Counted from the first letter of the stretch, positions 7,478 through 15,492 are shown. The stretch is 32,485 nt of DNA from Phycisphaerae bacterium (GCA_016935885.1 JAFGQA010000071.1:1-32485), one strand, 5' to 3'. A program made the numbers and translations. Notes: a model not told the origin generated them from the sequence alone.

Positions 7478-9205
7478 CTAGTGAGCGTGCTTCGGCACGG
7501 CCGGCGGCACGTGCAACGCGCCAAACTCCGGCATCTCCTCCGCCATCGTCTCTCGAACCTTCGCCGCATTATACAGACCGGCCTCACCGGTCAATGCATA
7601 CATGTAATGGCCGTCCCGCTGGCATCCAGCAGGCGGCGCAACCGCCGCCTCGAACGGCTGAATCTTCCCGTCACAATTCACGAAACAGCCGGATCGCTCC
7701 GCCCACGTGCAACCCGGCACCGTCACGACCGCAGTATCCGTCACCGCATTGGCATACAAGTCCTGTGCGAAAACCACGCCGATTCTCTCAATCGCCTTGG
7801 CAAAGTCCTTCGTCACCCACTCCGCCGGATACCCCCCAACGATCCATGCCGCGGAAAACGCCCCCTCGCCCGCCTTCTCCGCAAACTCCTCGAACGTCGC
7901 GACGTGGCCGCCCATGCCCGCCAGCACCATCTCAACCCCACGCCGATTCGGGCACTTCTCAGCCCGGATCGTAAACTTGACAGCCTCCCCGTCACCTGTG
8001 GCACCGGCGTCTCGCCGGTGGATGCGGCTCTCGCCGGGCCGTGAATCCTCTCTCAGCCCTTCCCGATCGACGTCTCGACGTTTCGACGTTTCGACGTTTC
8101 GACGTTTCGGAAACGTCTCGTCTTCGCCCTCCACCGGCACCGGACCCATCGCCAGCGTTGCCGCCGGCGCCACGCCGCGGATAAACCGCGCCAACAGCCA
8201 CGCCTCCTCGCAACTCATGAACGGCGACAGCAACGCCCCAACTTTCGCCGCCCCGTCACGATTGACGACCTGCTCGAACCGAACCCGCGCAAGCTCGGGC
8301 AGCTCGCTCCAGTCCAGCGTTTGCCCCTCCTGGCCTCGGCGAACGATCAACCGGTTCAACCGCTTCGGATCGTGCACGGTCTTCCAGCCGAACCGCCCCT
8401 CGTCGCACATCCACCAGTCGTTCACGCCGGGATTGTACCGCGGCTTCAAACGCCACACACGACCATCGTTGTGGTCGATCCTGATCGCGCAGCCAGCCGA
8501 ACAGCCCGGACAGATGCTGGCCGTCCCTTCCAGGAACCACACGCGCTGCTTCATCAGGAAATCTTTATCCAGCAGGCTCCCCACTGGACAGATATCCACC
8601 ACGTTCCCCTGGAGGGCGTTCTCCAACGGCACACCGGCAAACACGTCGATCTCCGCCCGGCTGCCGCGGCTCACCACGCACAATTCGCCGGTACCCGCAA
8701 TCTCGTCGCAAAATCGCACGCAACGCGTGCACGTAATGCACCGGTCCACGTACAACAGCGTCTTGCTGCCGATGTCCTTCTTCGGGTTCTTGTGCTTCGC
8801 CTCCACCATCCGGCTCGTGGCCTCTCCGAACCGCTCGCTGTAGTCCTGCAACAGGCACTCCCCCGCCTGATCGCACACCGGGCAATCCAGCGGATGGTTC
8901 AGCAGCAGGAACTCCATGCACCGCTTCTGGTTCTCCTTCACCTTCGCGGAGTCGAACCGCACCTCCATCCCGTCCCTCACGGGCGTCTGGCAGCTTGGCT
9001 CAAGCTTCGGCGCCCAAACCAACTCCTTCGTCTTCGGGTGCGGTACCTTCATCTCCATCAGGCAGAGCCGGCACGACGCCACCACGCTCAAGGCCGGATG
9101 GTAACAGTAGTGTGGCACATCCCAGCCCGCCTCCAACGCCGCCTGCAAGACCGAGATCTTATCCCGACACTCGACTTCTTGACCGTCTATGATGATCTTC
9201 GCCAT
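7478..9205 (-). CDS. nuoG: NADH-quinone oxidoreductase subunit G (short form with repeat insert)
   Basis: The iron-sulfur subunit of the complex I peripheral arm, 575 residues, ATG at 9205. Ligands can be read for a 2Fe-2S centre (Cys 34, 45, 48, 72), the His-Cys3 cluster (His 104, Cys 108, 111, 117), a 4Fe-4S centre (Cys 156, 159, 162, 206) and an extra N7-type centre (Cys 232, 235, 239, 267). The molybdopterin-like region that follows is much shorter than in E. coli (about 900 residues in total), as in many short-form NuoG proteins. Residues of about 367-407 are an Arg-rich insert between GPVPVEGEDETF and FTIRAEKCPNRRGVE, encoded by a REP palindrome plus an octamer array. It is separated from nuoF by three unrelated genes. 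Confidence 0.96.
   Translation of the reverse strand: MAKIIIDGQEVECRDKISVLQAALEAGWDVPHYCYHPALSVVASCRLCLMEMKVPHPKTKELVWAPKLEPSCQTPVRDGMEVRFDSAKVKENQKRCMEFLLLNHPLDCPVCDQAGECLLQDYSERFGEATSRMVEAKHKNPKKDIGSKTLLYVDRCITCTRCVRFCDEIAGTGELCVVSRGSRAEIDVFAGVPLENALQGNVVDICPVGSLLDKDFLMKQRVWFLEGTASICPGCSAGCAIRIDHNDGRVWRLKPRYNPGVNDWWMCDEGRFGWKTVHDPKRLNRLIVRRGQEGQTLDWSELPELARVRFEQVVNRDGAAKVGALLSPFMSCEEAWLLARFIRGVAPAATLAMGPVPVEGEDETFPKRRNVETSKRRDVDREGLREDSRPGESRIHRRDAGATGDGEAVKFTIRAEKCPNRRGVEMVLAGMGGHVATFEEFAEKAGEGAFSAAWIVGGYPAEWVTKDFAKAIERIGVVFAQDLYANAVTDTAVVTVPGCTWAERSGCFVNCDGKIQPFEAAVAPPAGCQRDGHYMYALTGEAGLYNAAKVRETMAEEMPEFGALHVPPAVPKHAH
7995..8111. repeat. REP palindrome and octamer array inside nuoG
   Basis: A GTGGCACCGGCGTCTCGCCGG palindrome (7995-8023, same family as 13491-13536) is followed by GTTTCGAC octamers (8065-8111, same family as 6087-6166). 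Both are translated in frame within nuoG. The flanking protein sequence matches contiguous NuoG family sequence, so this is an insertion. Confidence 0.88.
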
Positions 9206-9304
9206 GAATCTGCTCGAATGTCCCCCCGGCTGAACGGCTCACTGCCGCGAAACAGGGGACCCACAACACTGCCGCCCGGCACCGTTCCAACCGCCGAAGC
9301 CATC

Positions 9305-9889
9305 TCATTCCATTGTCGACTGAATCTCCTTCAAGCGCTTCCGCAGGTCCGCGGGCAGCTTACCGGCCAACGGTGCGTCGATCAGGCCGACTGACAGCAC
9401 GTCGCGAATGTGAACACGATCGATATCACGAAACGATTGCAGTTTCATTCGCACGAGGGCCAACAGGTCACCAACCACGAATCCCGCGTCCGACCGGACC
9501 GTCTCGTCTGGATCCGGTGCCGGATACGTGTGATGCGGTCGAATCCGCTCCTTGGCAAATACCACGTGCACGCCCGTCTTCGGGTTGGGTCGGCGCCGGT
9601 CGACGAACATCATCACGCCCAACACCTCGACTGGCATCAGACTCACCGTACGGAGGGCGTCGGTCACCGCCGCCAGATCGCTCCTCCGCACAAGGATGTC
9701 CACATCCTTCGTGGCCCGCACCGCGCCGTCGTCCACGGTTGCGACCCAAGCGGCAACCGCGTTACCGCCAATCACGGCATACGGGACGCCTGCTTCTTCC
9801 ATCGCCTTGGCGACCTTGTGCAGCAGCTTCTCAACGCGATTGACCGCCAACACCTGACCTCGAAAACTGGGACGAGCCAACCTTACCAT
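9305..9889 (-). CDS. nucleotidyltransferase-fold protein
   Basis: 194 residues, ATG 9889. YAVIGGNAVAAWVA (residues 38-50) followed by RATKDVDILVRR (59-69, Asp 62 and 64) is the GG...D-x-D core of the nucleotidyltransferase fold seen in AbiEii-like, MNT and LinB-type proteins. A later region (VVGDLLALVRMKLQSFRDID) resembles the helical part of such proteins, where Lys in VRMKL is often conserved. It lies about 100 bp upstream of nuoG and downstream of the PIN toxin pair on the same strand. It could be a toxin-antitoxin or defence-related gene, or a domesticated NTase; the substrate cannot be read from sequence. Confidence 0.8.
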   Translation of the reverse strand: MVRLARPSFRGQVLAVNRVEKLLHKVAKAMEEAGVPYAVIGGNAVAAWVATVDDGAVRATKDVDILVRRSDLAAVTDALRTVSLMPVEVLGVMMFVDRRRPNPKTGVHVVFAKERIRPHHTYPAPDPDETVRSDAGFVVGDLLALVRMKLQSFRDIDRVHIRDVLSVGLIDAPLAGKLPADLRKRLKEIQSTME

Positions 9890-9985
9890 GCGTCCAAGAA
9901 CGCCTTTCTTACATCCAAGCGAGGAGGCCGAAAGCTACGTCGTAAAGGTCCTTGTTCCCAACCCCTCTGCGCTAACCCTCCACTT

Positions 9986-10192
9986 TCACTCTCCGCACGG
10001 CCCTCGCGCGACCGGCGCGGACTGCGGAATCCGCCGTGCCCTCCGCCAGATGGGGCCCAGAACTGGATCAGACAGGATATCCTCTTCCATTCTCCGTCTT
10101 TGCTCCTGCGGGGACGTGCCGCCGATTTCCTTCAAAATGCCTTGCTGAATCTCGTGCTTCAACTCGACACAATTGGACTTCTTGGCCGTCAT
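9986..10192 (-). CDS. small putative antitoxin partner of the PIN toxin
   Basis: 68 residues, ATG 10192, overlapping the toxin stop codon as ATGA, so the two are probably translationally coupled. The sequence VELKHEIQQGILKEIGG then SPQEQRRRMEEDI resembles the short helical proteins commonly encoded directly after this PIN subfamily. The N-terminal half is likely helical and acidic or basic, and the C-terminus is Arg/Pro rich. The role as antitoxin is inferred from position and size; no DNA-binding domain is recognisable. Confidence 0.65.
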   Translation of the reverse strand: MTAKKSNCVELKHEIQQGILKEIGGTSPQEQRRRMEEDILSDPVLGPIWRRARRIPQSAPVARGPCGE

Positions 10193-10647
10193 GCCTCAAC
10201 CACCTCCTTCGGCGTGTGGATCGGTATCGAGTGATAGCCCTGCACCAGATTCACTGCATGGTAACCGCGAATCCTCTCAAAGTGCACGATGTGCTTGAAG
10301 TTCCAACTGACGATCAGGTCCACGGCCGCGACAGAAGCCGATGCGATGTGCTCCGCATCAAGCAGTGACGCCGGACCCACAACGCCTGCCAGGATGTAGG
10401 CATCCCGCAGTCTCTCAATCTCCTCGGACGGTTCAATGACCTCGATAAAGCCCTCTGGAACTTCAGCAACCACCTCACGGACCCGATCAGGCGCCTTGTG
10501 CAACTCGCGCAGGAGCGTGCCGGACACAACCAGGGCAAAACGGCCGGCTTTGATCTCATCGAACAGCTTGCGGCTATCTTCGGCAAATGCCTCGTCGAAG
10601 CAACCGCCGAAGACCGACGTGTCGGCATAAATGCGCAAGCGTTTCAA
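10189..10647 (-). CDS. PIN-domain ribonuclease, VapC-like toxin
   Basis: 152 residues. TTG at 10647 is chosen because AGGGAG lies seven bases upstream and the product begins at the PIN strand MKRLRIYADTSVFGG. Candidate metal ligands are Asp 9, Glu 48 (LLRELHKAP), Asp 98 (LLDAEHIASA) and Asp 110 (VDLIVSWNFKHIVH). This matches the PIN subfamily whose C-terminus ends in VNLxxGY and a short tail. PIN nucleases of toxin-antitoxin pairs usually cleave tRNA or rRNA. The gene starts 37 bp after nuoF on the same strand, so it sits inside the respiratory operon. Base composition appears less GC-rich than nuoF, consistent with transfer. Confidence 0.88.
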   Translation of the reverse strand: MKRLRIYADTSVFGGCFDEAFAEDSRKLFDEIKAGRFALVVSGTLLRELHKAPDRVREVVAEVPEGFIEVIEPSEEIERLRDAYILAGVVGPASLLDAEHIASASVAAVDLIVSWNFKHIVHFERIRGYHAVNLVQGYHSIPIHTPKEVVEA

Positions 10648-10683
10648 ACTTGTGCTCCCTCAGTTACGCGGCGAGAAACCATG

Positions 10684-12057
10684 CTAACCGGCTCGCCGTC
10701 CAACAAGCGGCAACTCATACACCGCCGGGTTCAGCTCCCGCAAGACCTGCTCCACGCGGCCCGGCTCCTGCCGGCGGATGTGCTCCTCGAATTCGCCCCG
10801 GAACTTCTCCACGATCGTCCGAATCGGATACGCCGCCCCGTCCGACAGACCGCAGATGCTCAGCCCAGGCATCATGCCCAGGTCCTTCGTCAGCTCGACG
10901 AGCAGGTCCAGATCCGCTATCCGTCCCGCCCCGTCGGCGATGCGCCTGGCAATCCCGTACATCCAATTCGTCCCCTCGCGGCACTGCGTGCACTGCCCGC
11001 AACTCTCCATCGCGTAAAACCGCGCCACGTTCGCCAGCACCTGGCGAATATCGGCGTCGTCCGGGATCACGATCGCCCCCGCCGTGCCCAGACCCAGCAA
11101 CCCATACTTCTGCAAGTCACTGAAGTCCAGCCTCGCGTCCAACTCGTCCGCCGTCAGCACCCCGACGCTCAACCCGCCCGGGATGCAGCCCTTGACCTGC
11201 CTGCTGGTGCGAGAATCCCCTCTCGCACCAGCCATGCCCTGGGCGAAATCGTCGCCGAAGATCAACTCCCGACACGTAATCCCCAACGGCGCCTCGAAAC
11301 ACCCGGGCCGCTTCACCGGCCCGCTCACCGTGTACAGCTTCGGCCCCGTCGAGCCCTCCGTGCCGATCGACTTGAACCACTCCGCCCCCCGCTCGGCGAT
11401 GTGCGGCAGGCAGCAGATCGTCTCCACGTTGTTGACCACCGTCGGCTTGTGGAACACGCCCTCGACCGCCGGAAACGGCGGCTTGATCCGTGGCCACCCG
11501 CGCTTGCCCTCCAGGCTCTCGATCAGCCCCGTCTCCTCACCGCACACGTAGGCCCCGGCCCCGCGATGGATGTAACACTCCAACGAGTAATCCGTCCCGA
11601 ACAGCTTCCTCCCGAACAGCCCCGCCGCATACGCCTCGTCCAACGCCTTCTGCAGAATGTGAAACTGCTCGTGAAACTCCACCCGCAGATAGACGTACGC
11701 CACCGTCGTCCGCGTCGCGAAGCCCGCGATCAGGATCCCCTCCAACAACTGGTGCGGGTCCTCTTCCATCAGTATGCGATTGCAAAACGTCCCGGGCTCG
11801 GACTCGTCCGCGTTCACGCACAGGTACGTCACCTCCCGATCGGGCGGCAGAAACGACCACTTGACCCCCGCCGGGAAGCCGGCCCCACCACGCCCGCGCA
11901 GGCCGCTTTCCTTGACCTCCTCGACCACCTTCTCCGGCGTCCACTTCGTGATCACCTTCTTCGCGGCCGCGTACCCCCCGCGCGAACGATAGACCTCCAA
12001 TGTCCGACTTCCCTCGACGCCGACATTCCTCAGCAGCACGGGCTCAAACTTCGCCAT
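10684..12057 (-). CDS. nuoF: NADH-quinone oxidoreductase subunit F
   Basis: The NADH-binding flavoprotein of complex I, 457 residues, ATG 12057. GLRGRGGAGFPAG (52-64) binds NADH/FMN, NADESEPGTF (82-91) binds FMN and GAYVCGEETGLIESLEGKRG (168-187) completes the site. ESCGQCTQCREG (351-362) plus Cys 402 in SICGLSDGAAYP supply the N3 4Fe-4S cluster; the usual Pro between the second and third Cys is Gln here. Residues 276-286 (AGARGDSRTSR) are encoded by a perfect hairpin and break the usual link before VKGCIPGG. The first 14 bp overlap the upstream membrane-protein gene. nuoE, the normal partner, is not adjacent. Confidence 0.97.
   Translation of the reverse strand: MAKFEPVLLRNVGVEGSRTLEVYRSRGGYAAAKKVITKWTPEKVVEEVKESGLRGRGGAGFPAGVKWSFLPPDREVTYLCVNADESEPGTFCNRILMEEDPHQLLEGILIAGFATRTTVAYVYLRVEFHEQFHILQKALDEAYAAGLFGRKLFGTDYSLECYIHRGAGAYVCGEETGLIESLEGKRGWPRIKPPFPAVEGVFHKPTVVNNVETICCLPHIAERGAEWFKSIGTEGSTGPKLYTVSGPVKRPGCFEAPLGITCRELIFGDDFAQGMAGARGDSRTSRQVKGCIPGGLSVGVLTADELDARLDFSDLQKYGLLGLGTAGAIVIPDDADIRQVLANVARFYAMESCGQCTQCREGTNWMYGIARRIADGAGRIADLDLLVELTKDLGMMPGLSICGLSDGAAYPIRTIVEKFRGEFEEHIRRQEPGRVEQVLRELNPAVYELPLVGRRAG
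11204..11231. repeat. perfect palindrome inside nuoF
   Basis: CTGGTGCGAGA and its exact reverse complement TCTCGCACCAG are separated by six bases (atcccc). It is translated in frame as AGARGDSRTSR, extra to the usual NuoF sequence at that point. Confidence 0.88.
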
Positions 12058-13381
12058 GATTCACCATCAGTACCATCTGCCGCTCGGCCTTGGGGCCCGG
12101 CCTGGAATCCGGCACAATCGCCTGGAAGTACAGCAGGCTCCACGCCGTACACCCCAACGTCAGCCACGTCCTCCACCCGCCCCGCGTGTGCGGCGCCACG
12201 ACGACCAGCCAGATCGGCAGAAAGTCCAGCGCAAACCGGCTGTAGCCGTGCTCCATATAGCCGGGGCTATGATAGCATAAGAGACCGATCATCACCGGCA
12301 AGGTCCCCAGCATCAGAATCCGGCCTTTTCTGTCCCGCCACCACCTCGTAGCGGCGATGAAGACCCAGCACGCCAACGGCGTCGTGATCCACAGACTCGT
12401 GCCGTTCTGGTTGCTGTCGCTAATCTGCACGTTGGTCAGCGAGACCTCGCTCACCCGAGGCGGCGCGACGTACATGTAGTACAGATTCTCCGGAATGAAG
12501 TGCGGATGAAACGTCCCGTACGCCAAACACCGCGCCCCCATGTAGCCGTCCTCGCGACCGACATAGATATGGCGATATCCGAAGTCGAGCGGGTTTCCGA
12601 ACTTCAGCGTGTTCAGCGTCAGTAGCGGCCCGGCAATCACAGCCAACCCCACGCCACACAGGGCCAACCTCTTGTAACCGCCGTGCCTGAACGCGGGCCA
12701 CAACAGCACCAACCCGTACAGGAACGTGATCTGCCGCGTGTAGGTCGAAATCGCCAGCCCGATCAAACCAGGCCAGATCCGCTGCCTGCCCAGCACATCC
12801 GCAGCAAGGACCAACAACCCGACCTGCGACACCACGTGGTGGATCTGTCCGAGCAGACCGGTCTGCGCCTCGTGCAGGTTTGGCAAGACCGCCGTCCCGG
12901 CCATCCAGGCAACCGTCAGCAATCCCGCCCAGGCCGAGTCACCGACCCGCCGCCGAAACACGATGAAGCCCACGATCGGCAACGGCCAGAAGACCAGCAG
13001 GGCCAACGGCCCTGGCATCCACATGCCCTCCGGCACGAGAAGCAGATCGTGATAGGGCGACAAGATCACCGTCCAGATGGCCATGAACGGCGGAAACACG
13101 TTGTAGGACTTGCCGTTGTACGAGGCCGTGTCGTGCATCCGGTTCTCCGGATCGTCCGGGTCCCCGTCACACGGCAGATCGAGCCGGCCGTGCAGCCACG
13201 CGATCCCCTCTGCAATCCCCGCGTTGCTCCTTGCATCCGCCTGCCATTGTGAAAGACGGATCTTGGGCCCCGTGACGAGTTGAATCGCCGCCAACATCAG
13301 CAGAAAACACGCGATCACCCGCCAACGTGGTTCCCGAGCGCCCGGATGGCTCACCGCCTGGCCTGCCTGCTCTTCGCTCAT
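12044..13381 (-). CDS. polytopic membrane protein, GT-C glycosyltransferase-like
   Basis: 445 residues from ATG 13381 (a TTG directly upstream at 13384 is an alternative). About ten hydrophobic helices alternate with short loops. After the first helix, an extracytoplasmic loop holds LSQWQADARSNAGIAEGIAW and an acidic stretch (CDGDPDDPENRMHDTA), the position where GT-C enzymes such as ArnT or Pmt-like proteins carry their acidic catalytic residues. A large C-terminal-half loop (PEDNLYY-like, HPHFIPENLYYMYVAPP) follows. This suggests transfer of a sugar from a lipid carrier, but substrate and family cannot be fixed by eye. The 3' end overlaps nuoF by 14 bp, so transcription with the nuo genes is likely. 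Confidence 0.75.
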   Translation of the reverse strand: MSEEQAGQAVSHPGAREPRWRVIACFLLMLAAIQLVTGPKIRLSQWQADARSNAGIAEGIAWLHGRLDLPCDGDPDDPENRMHDTASYNGKSYNVFPPFMAIWTVILSPYHDLLLVPEGMWMPGPLALLVFWPLPIVGFIVFRRRVGDSAWAGLLTVAWMAGTAVLPNLHEAQTGLLGQIHHVVSQVGLLVLAADVLGRQRIWPGLIGLAISTYTRQITFLYGLVLLWPAFRHGGYKRLALCGVGLAVIAGPLLTLNTLKFGNPLDFGYRHIYVGREDGYMGARCLAYGTFHPHFIPENLYYMYVAPPRVSEVSLTNVQISDSNQNGTSLWITTPLACWVFIAATRWWRDRKGRILMLGTLPVMIGLLCYHSPGYMEHGYSRFALDFLPIWLVVVAPHTRGGWRTWLTLGCTAWSLLYFQAIVPDSRPGPKAERQMVLMVNHGEV

Positions 13382-13444
13382 CAAGCCTCAATCCACGACA
13401 GTGCGTGCACACGGCACGCGCCCAAGGAAGTCCGCGTCCAGCGA

Positions 13445-13472
13445 AGTCTAATGCACTTCGCGCGTTTGTTAA
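13445..13472 (-). promoter_or_regulatory. candidate sigma-70 promoter for the membrane protein and nuo operon
   Basis: On the minus strand TTAACA and TAGACT are separated by 16 bp, with a start expected about 60 nt before the ATG at 13381. It matches four to five of six bases in each box. If used, it could drive the membrane-protein gene and nuoF onwards. Confidence 0.4.
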
Positions 13473-13490
13473 GAGGCTGTTTCAAAACCC

Positions 13491-13536
13491 TGTGTGGCAC
13501 CGGCGTCATGTGGCACCGGCGTCTCGCCGGTGGATT
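13491..13536. repeat. REP-like palindrome, one and a half copies
   Basis: TGTGGCACCGGCGTC is followed by a full TGTGGCACCGGCGTCTCGCCGG unit. Preceding it is AAGAGGCTGTTTCAAAACC, similar to the sequence before the copy at 32382 (AAGAGCCTATCCGAAACC). Confidence 0.88.
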
Positions 13537-13613
13537 GGATGACTCACTGGGCATTCTCTCACTTGTCTCCACAGGCTTTGGCGCCGGTGGTTTTCACGGT
13601 CGGGAACGGGTGC

Positions 13614-13770
13614 GTGACAGCTTGGGCGGGTGCCACTGGCGTGACAGCTTGGGCGGGTGCCACTGGCAGCTTGCCTGCCAGCGTGTATGCCCCACGCGCC
13701 CTCCGGAGAGACGGCACGGGCGGAAAAGCCGCCCGTGGCACCCAGAATCGAATGCCGCCGGAAGTGTCAC
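13614..13770. repeat. MITE-like element with duplicated left end
   Basis: The left end GTGACAGCTTGGGCGGGTGCCACTGGC is present twice in tandem (27 bp each, from 13614 and 13641). Two internal hairpins follow, and then a right end CCGGAAGTGTCAC that is the near-inverse of the left end. Same family as 21350-21479. Together with the REP copies it fills most of the gene-free stretch 13473-13825. Confidence 0.85.
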
Positions 13771-13825
13771 GGACCGGTCAGGAACGGCGTTTCCGAACCG
13801 CTGTTTTCCCGTTTACCACGGGCTG

Positions 13826-14284
13826 TTAGAATCGATGCGGCCGGTCCGACTCGTGACGAGGTCGGCCGGAATCGTGCCCACCTCTGGCGCGTTTCAAGAA
13901 CCGGCGAGCAAGGACGGTCGCACCAGGCAGCAGGACCGCCAGGAAGGCAATCTGGGCGCGCGGGTACAGCCCACGCTCAAGCAGCATCGAGTATGCCGCC
14001 ATCGACAACACAAGGAGCAGCGACGCTGCCACCGCCCTACGAACCAGCCAGGGCATCGGCCATCCAGCGGGCTCGTGCCAACGCAGACAGCGCAAGATCA
14101 GCGGCCAAAGAAACGCGAGCAGCACCAGCATCCTCAGATGGACGCGGATCGTGCTGCCGTGGTCAGGAACCACCTCCGGCCACGACGTCTGCATCCAGAG
14201 TGTGCACCGCAGCACGTCCGCCAGGACATACGTAACGAGCACCAGTACCACATCCGTCAAAGCGAGCACCGCGCGCCCCTGCAA
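13826..14284 (-). CDS. membrane protein, sugar-transferase membrane-domain-like (paralogue A)
   Basis: 152 residues from TTG 14284; an in-frame TGA lies directly upstream, preceded by an in-frame ATG at 14327 or nearby, so the 5' end may be decayed. Four helices are predicted. The motif VLADVLRCTLWMQTSWPEVV then VHLRMLVLLAFLWPLILR and ERGLYPRAQIAFLAVLLP matches paralogue B at 14872 closely. The layout (helix pair, loop, helix, xxYPRxQ helix) resembles the N-terminal membrane region of WcaJ/WbaP-type priming sugar transferases, but the catalytic domain is absent. The C-terminus stops at the border of a repeat block. Function unknown. Confidence 0.6.
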   Translation of the reverse strand: MQGRAVLALTDVVLVLVTYVLADVLRCTLWMQTSWPEVVPDHGSTIRVHLRMLVLLAFLWPLILRCLRWHEPAGWPMPWLVRRAVAASLLLVLSMAAYSMLLERGLYPRAQIAFLAVLLPGATVLARRFLKRARGGHDSGRPRHESDRPHRF

Positions 14285-14871
14285 TCACGCTTCGAGAACG
14301 GCGATCAACCTCGTTGGCCCTCTCATCTTATCGTTTATCGGGGCTTCCCGGCCTTCGCTTTGCAGAAACATTCCAAGCAACGTGGCCGCGCCGTGTGCTC
14401 CCTCGAAGCGGCGAGACGTGCCGCGCGGTGAGCAGGCTGACCGGGAACGCGACTCGCCTTATCACGATGGGTGCCCCGTGGGGCGGCCTTTGCCCGCAGC
14501 CAAACTGTGGCACAGGCGTCCCGCCTGTGTCCCCACCGGCGAGACGCCGGTGCCACAGTTTCCTTCGCTAATCTCGAAGGTTTCTCATGATAACAGTGTA
14601 GGGCGAGTGAGCGGTACACGTCCGCCAGTCGCTTGTGAGACCGCTGGACGAGTTGAAGAACAGGCAGGAACGGAATACCATTCCGTCTGTGTAGCGTGGG
14701 CTGCATTGTGGGCATGGATTCAGATAAGCTACGTGGCCATGCCAGACATCCTGCCGATTGGAGCCGACCTTTCGGGCCCAATCGCGAAGGCCTGGAAAAC
14801 CGCTGGACATGCGCCCATCCTCGTTCATCAAGAACTAGCTGCTGGCGCGTCCATGTCGGACCTCACCGCAG
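14285..14871. other. gene-free divergent region with one REPIN
   Basis: 587 bp between the two divergent paralogues. The only structure seen is the double palindrome at 14502-14561. Open frames here overlap on both strands, have no ribosome site and no recognisable product. Confidence 0.6.
14502..14561. repeat. REPIN: two inverted REP palindromes
   Basis: Outer arms AAACTGTGGCAC and GTGCCACAGTTT are perfectly inverse. Inside are two small palindromes, AGGCGTCCCGCCT and CGGCGAGACGCCG. This is the classic paired REP layout that forms a cruciform or long hairpin. Confidence 0.93.
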
Positions 14872-15492
14872 ATGGACCCTAAGAAGAGTGTCATCGCGCT
14901 TGTGCTTGCGGCCGTGCCGCTGCTTGTGCTCTATACGCTTTGGTTCATCGCCTCAAGTGCCTTCTGCCTTCTTGCCTTTCTGCTTGTAGCGTTCTTTCCC
15001 AGCCGCTCTGCTCATCATGCAGAACGTTACGGCGCCAAGGTGCCGAGCCGCATCGGCGTCATTGCGGGCGACATCGTTGCGGTGGTGATGGCATACATCG
15101 TGGCGGACATGCTACGCTGCGCCCTGTGGATGCACACATCGTGGCCGGAGGTGGTACCCGGCTACGGCAGCACGATGTATGTCCATCTGAGGATGCTAGC
15201 GATCCTACCCATCGCGTGGCCGCTGATCCTCCGATGGTTGGGCTGGTACAAGCAACGATGGCGATCCTGGCAGTGGCGGGTGCTGCGAACCGTCGCGGCC
15301 TCCGTGTTGCTCGGCATGTCGATGGCGGCCTTCTCGCTCCTGTTTGATCGCCAAATCTACCCGCGAGCCCAGGTGGCATTTGTGGTCATCCTCCTGCCAG
15401 TCGCCACCGCAACGGTCCGCGGCGTCAGCAGGTTGGTCGGTCGCTTGTTGGGTTCTCCGCCGGCGCGGCGAATCCCCGCGGACACATGGTGA
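14872..15492 (+). CDS. membrane protein, sugar-transferase membrane-domain-like (paralogue B)
   Basis: 206 residues, ATG 14872. An N-terminal helix pair (VIALVLAAVPLLVLYTLWFI and CLLAFLLVAFF) is absent from paralogue A. From residue 60 onward the two align nearly end to end: YIVADMLRCALWMHTSWPEV, VHLRMLAILPIAWPLILRWL, DRQIYPRAQVAFVVILLPV. The topology is like the membrane part of WcaJ/WbaP-type undecaprenyl-phosphate sugar transferases, yet no catalytic domain follows; the frame ends in a basic tail (SPPARRIPADTW). It could be an accessory or regulatory membrane protein for polysaccharide synthesis, or a degenerate transferase. No strong ribosome site is seen. Confidence 0.68.
   Translation: MDPKKSVIALVLAAVPLLVLYTLWFIASSAFCLLAFLLVAFFPSRSAHHAERYGAKVPSRIGVIAGDIVAVVMAYIVADMLRCALWMHTSWPEVVPGYGSTMYVHLRMLAILPIAWPLILRWLGWYKQRWRSWQWRVLRTVAASVLLGMSMAAFSLLFDRQIYPRAQVAFVVILLPVATATVRGVSRLVGRLLGSPPARRIPADTW

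Noticed and set aside
9888..10148. plus-strand small frames opposite the antitoxin-like gene
   Set aside because: Composition and context fit antisense shadows; the minus-strand gene has an ATGA coupling to the toxin.
10498..12351. 617-codon plus-strand frame opposite nuoF
   Set aside because: Low-complexity Arg/Gln/Pro product. The minus strand encodes all NuoF motifs.
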